A stretch of 12,386 nt of DNA, taken from positions 1 to 12,386 of the forward strand of contig CANHRF010000018.1 of the NCBI GenBank assembly GCA_947463335.1. The letters are read 5' to 3'. Below are positions 6,984-12,386 of the stretch, in pieces (within the stretch, counting starts at the first letter, position 1; each line of letters opens with the position of its first letter). The DNA comes from Actinomycetota bacterium (GTDB taxonomy: Bacteria; Actinomycetota; Actinomycetes; Nanopelagicales; Nanopelagicaceae). Under the pieces are notes generated by a model that saw only the letters and a program-made list of their open reading frames with translations, had not been told where the DNA came from and ran no database searches. The position numbers were made by a program, and so were the translations under genes.

Positions 6984-7541
6984 ATGAATATTCTTGATGC
7001 CGTTGATGCGAAGTCACTTCGCAAGGACATCCCACAATTTCGTGCAGGCGATGAACTCAAGATCCACGTTCGCGTTATCGAAGGTAGCAAGAGCCGTATT
7101 CAGGTCTTCCAAGGAATTGTTATCCGTCGCCAAGGCGATGGCGTCCGCGAGACATTCACAATCCGTAAGGTTTCATACGGCGTTGGCGTAGAACGTACCT
7201 TCCCAGTTCACACACCAGTTATTGAAAAGATTGAACTCGTAAAGAAGGGCGATGTACGTCGCGCCAAGCTTTACTACCTCCGCGATCTCCGCGGTAAGGC
7301 TGCCAAGATCCGCGAAAAGCGTGATGGCATTGAAGGTTACGGTGATGGAATTCTTTCTACTCCGGTTGCTGAAGTTGTAGAAGAAGTAGTTGCTGCGGCT
7401 CCGGTAGTTGAAGTTGTAGCAGAGGCGCCAGCGGCGGTTGAAATTGTGGCAGAGGTTCCAGCTCCTGCTGCAGTTGAAGAAGCTCCAGCTGAAGCAGTTG
7501 TAACTGAAGAAGTTGCAGCTGAAGATAAGCCTGCAAACTAA
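6984..7541 (+). CDS. rplS: Large ribosomal subunit protein bL19 with acidic C-terminal extension
   Basis: L19 sits at the 30S-50S interface. The 185-aa product has the complete L19 core at residues 1-114, including [16 protein letters not shown] (19-34), [12 protein letters not shown] (40-51), [13 protein letters not shown] (64-76) and [19 protein letters not shown] (95-113). Family members usually end about here. Residues 115-185 form an extra tail of Ala, Val, Glu and Pro with about 16 acidic residues and one Lys, unlike the basic core. The tail has a degenerate 13-residue repeat, visible also in the DNA. The start at 6984 is fixed by the GAGGA site and by [17 protein letters not shown], the normal L19 N-terminus. 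lepB follows after 15 bp, as in many actinobacteria. The usual upstream gene trmD is absent; sepH lies there instead. Confidence 0.96.
   Translation: MNILDAVDAKSLRKDIPQFRAGDELKIHVRVIEGSKSRIQVFQGIVIRRQGDGVRETFTIRKVSYGVGVERTFPVHTPVIEKIELVKKGDVRRAKLYYLRDLRGKAAKIREKRDGIEGYGDGILSTPVAEVVEEVVAAAPVVEVVAEAPAAVEIVAEVPAPAAVEEAPAEAVVTEEVAAEDKPAN
7361..7419 (+). repeat. 39-bp-period direct repeat inside the rplS tail
   Basis: The 20 bases at 7361-7380 recur at 7400-7419 with 18/20 identity (period 39 bp, 13 codons). They encode PVAEVVEE... and PVVEVVAE..., and a weaker third copy follows. The pattern suggests that the acidic L19 tail grew by in-frame duplication or slippage. Confidence 0.7.
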
Positions 7542-7556
7542 GTAACTTCTTTTAAA

Positions 7557-8210
7557 ATGCCACGTAAGGGCTCGCTATTACGCGAGTTTCCTATTCTCGT
7601 CGTAGTTGCGCTCGCCGTATCTATTGTCATAAAGACCTTTTTAGTTCAATTCTTCTTTATTCCTTCTGGATCTATGGAGAACACCCTTCAAATCAATGAT
7701 CGCGTTGCGGTTAATAAGGTTCCCTTTATTGGAAAGTCAATCAATCGCGGCGATGTGGTGGTCTTTCGTGATCCCGATAACTGGCTGCCTGAACCTTACG
7801 AAGCGGACCAGAATAAATATCTCGGAATGGTTAAAGATGCCTTTGTTGCAGTCGGAGTCCTGCCAAATCCAGCAAAGCAGTATTTAGTAAAGCGCGTTAT
7901 CGGAGTCGCTGGAGATAAAGTTGAGTGTTGTTCAAAAGATAAAAAGTTAATGATCAATGGCACTGAAATTGATGAGCCATATATCTATGCGGGAAATGTC
8001 GCCAGCGAGAGTAATTTCAATGTAACTGTTCCAGCCGGAAAGCTCTGGGTTATGGGAGATCACCGCGGGGCGAGCTCCGATTCACGTTTTCACCAAGATG
8101 ATATAAATAATGGAATGGTCCCAACTTCTAAAGTCACGGGAAAAGTTCTCGGAATCATTTGGCCAATTAAGAATCTTGGCTTAGTCGATTCATTTTCTTC
8201 TTTGAAATAG
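7557..8210 (+). CDS. lepB: Signal peptidase I
   Basis: Membrane serine protease that removes signal peptides from exported proteins. The 217-aa protein has one N-terminal membrane segment (about 11-33), placing the catalytic domain outside. Family boxes are complete: IPSGSM (35-40) with nucleophile Ser39, NDRVAVNK (47-54), RGDVVVF (64-70), YLVKRVIGVAGD (109-120) with general-base Lys112, and GDHRGASSDSR (167-177). The insert between residues 74 and 108 is common in actinobacterial enzymes. The gene lies 15 bp after rplS and 18 bp before rnhB, in the conserved order rplS-lepB-rnhB. There is no Shine-Dalgarno. TAACTT at 7543-7548, 8 nt before the ATG, could be an internal leaderless -10, though it may be chance. 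Confidence 0.96.
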   Translation: MPRKGSLLREFPILVVVALAVSIVIKTFLVQFFFIPSGSMENTLQINDRVAVNKVPFIGKSINRGDVVVFRDPDNWLPEPYEADQNKYLGMVKDAFVAVGVLPNPAKQYLVKRVIGVAGDKVECCSKDKKLMINGTEIDEPYIYAGNVASESNFNVTVPAGKLWVMGDHRGASSDSRFHQDDINNGMVPTSKVTGKVLGIIWPIKNLGLVDSFSSLK

Positions 8211-8228
8211 ATTCAATCGGGTTAGCGT

Positions 8229-8831
8229 ATGAAGGTAATCGAGTCGCTACTTGTTGACGCCGGTATAACTCCGCTAGCAGGCGTTGATGAAGCTGGGCGC
8301 GGTGCCTGTGCCGGACCACTTGTTATTGCTGCAGTTGTGTTGGCAGATCCCTTTGCTGCAGAACTAGCGAAAGTAAGAGATTCCAAAGATGTCTCCGAAA
8401 CCGAACGTGAAAAACTCTTTGATCTCGTAACTGAAACAGCACTGGCGATTAGTGTGGTTATTGTCCCTGCGGCCGAAGTCGACCAACGCGGCGTCCACGC
8501 AGCAAATCTCGATGGTATGCGGCGCGCGGTACAAGGTTTAGCCATTACACCGAGTTATGTATTGACCGATGGTTATGCAATTGAAGGTCTGGCAACTCCA
8601 AATGTTGCAGTATGGAAAGGCGACCAAGTTGTTACTTGCATTAGCGCTGCCTCAATAATCGCCAAAGTTACCCGTGATCGCATAATGCGCGAATTAGATA
8701 GAGATTTTCCAGAGTACTCTTTCGCTAAACATAAGGGCTATATCACCAAAGTTCATACAGAAGCGTTGCAAGCAAATGGTCCGTGTATAGAACACCGCCG
8801 ATCCTTCGCCAATATCGCAGCGCTGCTTTGA
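8229..8831 (+). CDS. rnhB: Ribonuclease HII
   Basis: Endonuclease that cuts the RNA strand of RNA/DNA hybrids and incises at single ribonucleotides left in DNA. The 200-aa length is typical. Motifs: GVDEAGRGACAGP (18-30) with catalytic Asp20 and Glu21, RDSKDVS (50-56), VLTDG (111-115) with Asp114, KGD (130-132) with Asp132, AASIIAKVTRDRIM (140-153), and HKGY...HRRSF near the C-terminus. All four acidic metal ligands are present. No clear Shine-Dalgarno precedes the ATG. It is the last gene of the rplS-lepB-rnhB unit. The next gene, yraN, is 64 bp away with its own promoter. The small DUF2469 gene that follows rnhB in many actinobacteria is missing. Confidence 0.96.
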   Translation: MKVIESLLVDAGITPLAGVDEAGRGACAGPLVIAAVVLADPFAAELAKVRDSKDVSETEREKLFDLVTETALAISVVIVPAAEVDQRGVHAANLDGMRRAVQGLAITPSYVLTDGYAIEGLATPNVAVWKGDQVVTCISAASIIAKVTRDRIMRELDRDFPEYSFAKHKGYITKVHTEALQANGPCIEHRRSFANIAALL

Positions 8832-8882
8832 AAATTACCCACAAGTAAAGAAGTTACCCAGCTAGCCGTCACTGCCGCGATC

Positions 8883-8888
8883 TAATCT
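8883..8888 (+). promoter_or_regulatory. Candidate -10 (TAATCT) for leaderless yraN transcript
   Basis: TAATCT followed by 7 nt (GCGCGCT) leads directly to the yraN ATG at 8896, with no Shine-Dalgarno. It lies in the only sizeable gap (64 bp) of the right half and would drive yraN-comM-dprA. No convincing -35 is seen. Confidence 0.6.
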
Positions 8889-8895
8889 GCGCGCT

Positions 8896-9273
8896 ATGAA
8901 TCAGGGCGGCAGAAAGCGAAGCAATCAATTAACCGGAGCTTTCGGTGAAGATGCGACGGCGGAATTTGTAATAGCGCGTGGAGATGAAATTCTCGAACGT
9001 AATTGGCGGGTGCGAGAAGGCGAAATAGATTTAATTTCGTTGGGAAACGATGGGATCTTCCACTTTATTGAAGTAAAGACTCGGTCATCGCTCGCCTTTG
9101 GCCATCCCTTTGAGGCGATCAATAAAGAGAAAGCGCACCGTATGCAACGGTTAGCGCTGGCTTGGCTAGCAACTCACTCCTGTCTGGGAAGTGACTATGC
9201 AATTGATGTCGCTGCAGTTTTGATAAACGCTGATGGATCTCATTCGCTGGAGTATCGCGGAGGGTTGTTATGA
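8896..9273 (+). CDS. yraN: UPF0102 family protein (YraN), predicted endonuclease-like fold
   Basis: Small conserved protein of 125 aa, the normal family length, with a restriction-endonuclease-like core. Motifs: GAFGEDATAEF (14-24) with Glu18, ILERNWRVREGEIDLI (32-47) with Glu43 and Asp45, and FIEVKTR (57-63) with Glu59 and Lys61. Together these form a PD-(D/E)xK-like site. The biochemical role is not established. Linkage to comM and dprA is conserved in actinobacteria and suggests a DNA-processing role (inference). The stop overlaps the comM start by 4 bp (ATGA), which implies translational coupling. Confidence 0.93.
   Translation: MNQGGRKRSNQLTGAFGEDATAEFVIARGDEILERNWRVREGEIDLISLGNDGIFHFIEVKTRSSLAFGHPFEAINKEKAHRMQRLALAWLATHSCLGSDYAIDVAAVLINADGSHSLEYRGGLL
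9259..9264 (+). promoter_or_regulatory. Shine-Dalgarno of comM (GGAGGG)
   Basis: GGAGGG inside the end of yraN lies 5 nt before the comM ATG at 9270. It supports the ATGA overlap start. Confidence 0.8.
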
Positions 9274-10790
9274 CTTTAGGGATCACGCAGAGCGTTGCCT
9301 TACTTGGTTTAGATGGCGCTGTCGTCACAGTAGAAGTCGATATCGCGGATGGAATTCCTATGTACTCCCTTTTGGGTCTACCTGATGCTGCGCTAAATGA
9401 ATCACGGGATCGGGTTCGCGCTGCGCTAATTAATAGCGCTGAAAGTTGGCCTAATCGTAAAGTCACCGTCTCTCTTTCTCCCGCATGGCTTCCTAAAAGT
9501 GGATCAAGTTTCGATCTATCAATCGCACTTGCGATATTGATCGCACAGCAAGCGTTGCCCCAAGAGCCTTTAGATGGAGTATTGGTATTGGGTGAATTAG
9601 CGTTGGATGGAAAGATTCGCGCGGTGCGCGGAGTATTGCCTGCGCTGATCGCAGCATATAAAGCTGGCATAACGCGCGCACTGGTTCCACAAGAGAATTT
9701 CGCCGAAGCATCGCTTATGACACAGATGAAGGTAATGGGGTTCTCATCGTTAAATGAGATTTTACGTTTTCTGCGCACTGGCGAAATCGCGATTGCACCA
9801 CAACTTGAGATAACTCTGCCAGATAACTTAAACCAGCCAGATTTTGCAGATGTGGCAGGTCAGAGCGCAGCGCGCTTTGCCGCCGAGGTGGCAGCAAGTG
9901 GGGGACACCATTTGCTTTTAATTGGCCCACCAGGTGCAGGTAAGACAATGATTGCAACGCGATTGCCATCGATCTTGCCTGCGCTAAATATTGAACAAGC
10001 GCTCGAAGTTACTGCCGTACATTCGATTGCGGGAACTTTGGGCAATCGATCTCCAATGTCACGTTTAGCGCCGATAGTTTCACCGCATCACAGCGCGACG
10101 CGGGTGGCAATGGTTGGCGGTGGATCTTCTGCCATAAAGCCGGGCGCTTGTTCGCTCGCGCATCACGGGGTTCTCTTTATTGATGAAGCACCTGAATGTG
10201 CCAACGGAGTTTTAGATGCGCTGCGACAACCTCTCGAATCCGGCACAGTCACAATTGCACGAAGCGTTGGAAGCTTAACTTTTCCTGCACAATTTCTTTT
10301 AATTCTTGCCGCTAATCCCTGTCCGTGCGGAAAATACACAGGACGAGGCAGAGCCTGCACCTGTTCTTCGCTGCAAGTAAGGCGTTACTTAGGCAAGTTA
10401 TCTGGACCGTTAATGGATCGCATTGATATGCGTGTACAAGTCGAACCAGTGACACGGGTAGAAATGGCGCAAACCGAACTTGGCGAACCAAGTTCTGTAA
10501 TCGCCGAGCGGGTATTAAAGGCGCGCGAAAAAGCTGAAGCGAGATTTAAAGAAGAGCCCTGGTCGCTTAATTCTGAAATACCTTCACGCGCGCTTCGGAC
10601 AACCTATAAACCAGAGCGCGCTGCAATGAACTTTCTGCACGATGAGTTGGATAAGGAGAGGCTCACTGCACGAGGTTTACATAAAATCATTCGCTTGGCG
10701 TGGACTCTGGCAGATTTAAATGGAAATGCGATTCCACAGTTAGCAGATGTAAAACTCGCGCATCGCCTGCGTGAAGGATCTGAGCTTTGA
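9270..10790 (+). CDS. comM: ComM / YifB family AAA+ ATPase (Mg-chelatase-like helicase)
   Basis: AAA+ protein; the Vibrio homologue is a hexameric branch-migration helicase that helps integrate incoming DNA during natural transformation. The 506-aa length is typical. The N-terminal Lon-substrate-binding-like domain is at about 1-170, with GLPDAALNESRDRVRAA at 36-52. The Mg-chelatase ATPase core carries Walker A GPPGAGKT (219-226) and Walker B VLFIDEAPE (301-309, Asp305/Glu306). A Cys cluster lies in NPCPCGKYTGRGRACTC (Cys351, 353, 363, 365). The C-terminal domain has the RGLHKIIRLAWTLADL block (468-483). All key residues are present. It overlaps yraN by 4 bp and dprA by 4 bp. It may act in transformation or in general recombination repair; competence pilus genes are not in this window. 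Confidence 0.95.
   Translation: MTLGITQSVALLGLDGAVVTVEVDIADGIPMYSLLGLPDAALNESRDRVRAALINSAESWPNRKVTVSLSPAWLPKSGSSFDLSIALAILIAQQALPQEPLDGVLVLGELALDGKIRAVRGVLPALIAAYKAGITRALVPQENFAEASLMTQMKVMGFSSLNEILRFLRTGEIAIAPQLEITLPDNLNQPDFADVAGQSAARFAAEVAASGGHHLLLIGPPGAGKTMIATRLPSILPALNIEQALEVTAVHSIAGTLGNRSPMSRLAPIVSPHHSATRVAMVGGGSSAIKPGACSLAHHGVLFIDEAPECANGVLDALRQPLESGTVTIARSVGSLTFPAQFLLILAANPCPCGKYTGRGRACTCSSLQVRRYLGKLSGPLMDRIDMRVQVEPVTRVEMAQTELGEPSSVIAERVLKAREKAEARFKEEPWSLNSEIPSRALRTTYKPERAAMNFLHDELDKERLTARGLHKIIRLAWTLADLNGNAIPQLADVKLAHRLREGSEL
10774..10778 (+). promoter_or_regulatory. Shine-Dalgarno of dprA (AAGGA)
   Basis: AAGGA lies 8 nt before a TTG codon at 10787. It supports TTG initiation of dprA, overlapping the comM TGA. 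Confidence 0.7.
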
Positions 10791-11644
10791 AAGAGTTTGA
10801 GGCGCGCCTGGCCCTCTTTGCAAATATTGAAGGTGGCCACACCTTTTGGAGTAATCAGATAACCGAACTTGGGGCGCTCGTTGTTTACGATAAGTTGTTA
10901 AAGCGGGGATACGATCAGATCAAATTTGAGAAGTTAATTACCAATCTCCGAGCTACCAAGGTAAGTCAATTAATAGATTCTCTAGAAAAAACAGGCTCTA
11001 AGTTTTTAACTCCACAGTCTCAGGAATGGCCGGCAGCGCTAAATGATTTACAGGCGGCTCCAATTGGGTTAGTTGTTAAAGGGGATATCTCATCTTTATC
11101 AGATCGATCACTCGCAATCGTCGGAACTCGCAACCCAACTCCATATGGCGTTCGTATCGCGGGCGACTTCGCCGCCGGCTTCACTGATCGCGAATGGAGC
11201 ATCGTCAGTGGCGGCGCATACGGCATTGATTCGGCAGCACATAAGGGTGCGTTAATTGCGGAAGGTCGCACAATTGCAGTACTTGCGGCAGGTATCGATG
11301 TCGCTTATCCAGCCGGTAATGCTCGGCTCTTCGCTGAGATCTCAGAGAATGGTGCGCTAGTTTCAGAAGTTCTGCCGGGAGCGCACGCTATTCCTTCACG
11401 TTTTCTCACTCGCAATCGAATTATCGCCGCGCTTTCGCAAGCCACCTTAGTTGTGGAAGCCGCTTTTCGTTCGGGGTCGTTGCGCACTGCGCGCGATGCG
11501 GCAGAGCTAATGCGCCCAGTTATGGCGATACCTGGGCCAATAAATGCACCAACTTCTGAGGGCTGCCACCGATTAATCGGTGAACGCGCGGCGGAGATCG
11601 TTACATCGGTCTCGGATGCGATCGAGTTAGTTACCGCGCTTTAG
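10787..11644 (+). CDS. dprA: DNA-processing protein DprA, short form with TTG start
   Basis: DprA binds incoming single-stranded DNA and loads RecA. The 285-aa product has an N-terminal helical SAM-like region (about 1-85) and the extended Rossmann fold. Motifs: IVGTRNPTPYG (111-121), SGGAYGIDSAAH (141-152), LAAGIDVAYPAGN (166-178), TRNRIIAALSQ (208-218), EAAFRSGSLRTA (224-235) and IPGPI (248-252). It ends shortly after the Rossmann fold and so lacks the C-terminal winged-helix domain found in many actinobacterial DprA proteins of about 370-400 aa. The S. pneumoniae protein is similarly short and active. The start is TTG, sharing TTGA with the comM stop, with AAGGA 8 nt upstream. I see no in-frame ATG that would serve better. 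It is the last gene of the yraN-comM-dprA unit. Confidence 0.94.
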   Translation: MKEFEARLALFANIEGGHTFWSNQITELGALVVYDKLLKRGYDQIKFEKLITNLRATKVSQLIDSLEKTGSKFLTPQSQEWPAALNDLQAAPIGLVVKGDISSLSDRSLAIVGTRNPTPYGVRIAGDFAAGFTDREWSIVSGGAYGIDSAAHKGALIAEGRTIAVLAAGIDVAYPAGNARLFAEISENGALVSEVLPGAHAIPSRFLTRNRIIAALSQATLVVEAAFRSGSLRTARDAAELMRPVMAIPGPINAPTSEGCHRLIGERAAEIVTSVSDAIELVTAL

Positions 11645-11676
11645 GTAAAGGGTGCGCTAAGTGAGAGAATAAGCGC

Positions 11677-12386
11677 ATGAGTGAATTCCGTTCTGGTTTC
11701 GTCGCGATCGTCGGACGCCCAAATACTGGAAAATCAACTCTCATCAACGCCCTTGTCGGAAGCAAGATTGCGATTACATCGCCGCATCCAAACACCACGC
11801 GCCACGCGATTCGCGGAATAGTAAATCAACCAACTTTTCAAGCAGTACTTGTTGATACCCCAGGTATCCATAAGCCAAAGACTTTATTGGGCCATCGCCT
11901 AAATGCGGTCGTCGGTGAGAGTCTAGATTCGGTTGATGTAGTGCTGATGTGTTTGCCAGCTGATGAGACATCAGGTTCTGGTGATGTTTTTCTGGCTCAG
12001 GAAATTGCTAAGCACCCCCGCGCTAAGAAATTTGCCTTGGTAACAAAGACCGATCTGATCTCGAAAGAGAAGTTAGCGCTGCGCCTGGCAGGTATCAATG
12101 ATTTAGCTAAGGGATTTACTTGGGATGAGATCGTTCCTGTTTCTGCCGCCATTCATTCACAGATTGATTTATTGGCAAATTTGATTGGTAAGACTCTTCC
12201 GATCGGTCCGGCTTTCTACCCAGAAGATATGACGAGTGATCAAGGGCAAGAACAATTGATCTGCGAGTTGATTCGTGAAGCTGCGATGCGTGATGCGCGC
12301 GAAGAACTCCCGCATTCAATTATGGTGACAATTGATGAGATGGCCGAGCGCGAGAAGACTGGTTCACGCCCCTTCTTTGATATTCA
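11677..12386 (+). CDS. era: GTPase Era, 3' end cut by window edge
   Basis: Essential GTPase that binds 16S rRNA and acts in 30S maturation. 236 codons are visible of a usual length near 300. G1 GRPNTGKST is at 13-21, a Thr-containing switch I follows (SPHPNTTRHAIRG), G3 DTPG is at 60-63, G4 TKTD at 123-126 (N/TKxD class; mycobacterial Era also has Thr here), and G5 VSAA follows. The frame continues through ELPHSIMVTIDEM, the entry to the KH RNA-binding domain, most of which lies outside the window. The ATG at 11677 fits the usual actinobacterial N-terminus (MSEFRSGFVAIVGRP). The gene lies 32 bp after dprA with no clear Shine-Dalgarno; GAGAAT 6 nt upstream may be a weak -10. Confidence 0.95.
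   Translation, partial: MSEFRSGFVAIVGRPNTGKSTLINALVGSKIAITSPHPNTTRHAIRGIVNQPTFQAVLVDTPGIHKPKTLLGHRLNAVVGESLDSVDVVLMCLPADETSGSGDVFLAQEIAKHPRAKKFALVTKTDLISKEKLALRLAGINDLAKGFTWDEIVPVSAAIHSQIDLLANLIGKTLPIGPAFYPEDMTSDQGQEQLICELIREAAMRDAREELPHSIMVTIDEMAEREKTGSRPFFDI

Noticed and set aside
8835..8860. Direct repeat TTACCCA at 8835-8841 and 8854-8860
   Set aside because: Seven bases repeated 19 bp apart in an AT-rich gap is weak; it could be an operator but there is no supporting symmetry.
9119..9778. 219-codon open frame on the minus strand opposite yraN and comM
   Set aside because: It lies antisense to two well-supported genes, has no recognisable motif and reads as a shadow frame.
1..12386. CRISPR arrays, insertion sequences, att sites, tRNA or rRNA genes
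   Set aside because: No regularly spaced repeats, transposase motifs, terminal inverted repeats or cloverleaf sequences were seen. All long stretches are ordinary coding DNA and the largest gap is 187 bp.

Overview
The window is chromosomal core DNA from an actinobacterium. SepH, an actinobacterial FtsZ partner, is present. The order rplS-lepB-rnhB-yraN-comM-dprA is the classic actinobacterial one. ParC, the ABC-F ATPase and Era all resemble high-GC Gram-positive homologues. Base composition looks moderate (mid-to-high 40s percent GC by eye, not counted), which is low for the phylum, and genes are packed with gaps of 0-65 bp or short overlaps. This fits a streamlined aquatic actinobacterium such as the freshwater acI lineage (Ca. 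Nanopelagicales / Planktophila). That placement is an inference.

Left third, minus strand, read right to left from 4750: psuG (pseudouridine-5'-phosphate glycosidase), a PfkB kinase (probable pseudouridine kinase), parC (topoisomerase IV subunit A without its C-terminal domain), then an ABC-F ATPase cut by the left edge. The first three are abutting or closely spaced and probably form one operon. It starts from a promoter in a 32-bp divergent gap shared with a plus-strand alkaline-phosphatase-superfamily gene (4783-5886).

Middle: that phosphatase-like gene converges with sepH (minus, 5888-6796), with one base between the two stop codons. A 187-bp gap then separates sepH from rplS. It holds the sepH promoter, a candidate rplS promoter and a small structured leader.

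Right half, plus strand: rplS (L19 with a long acidic repetitive tail), lepB and rnhB form one unit. yraN, comM and dprA form a second, tightly overlapping unit with its own promoter. era follows and is cut by the right edge. Together these cover ribosome assembly, protein export, RNA/DNA hybrid removal and processing of incoming or recombining single-stranded DNA.

Genes at the heads of transcription units (psuG, sepH, yraN) have a TANNNT hexamer exactly 7 nt before the ATG and no Shine-Dalgarno, as expected for leaderless mRNAs. Several internal genes (comM, dprA) and rplS carry clear Shine-Dalgarno sequences. I found no mobile element, CRISPR array, tRNA, rRNA or obvious foreign DNA. I do not see a wholly new system. 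The most notable points are the CTD-less ParC, the L19 tail and the leaderless-promoter pattern.
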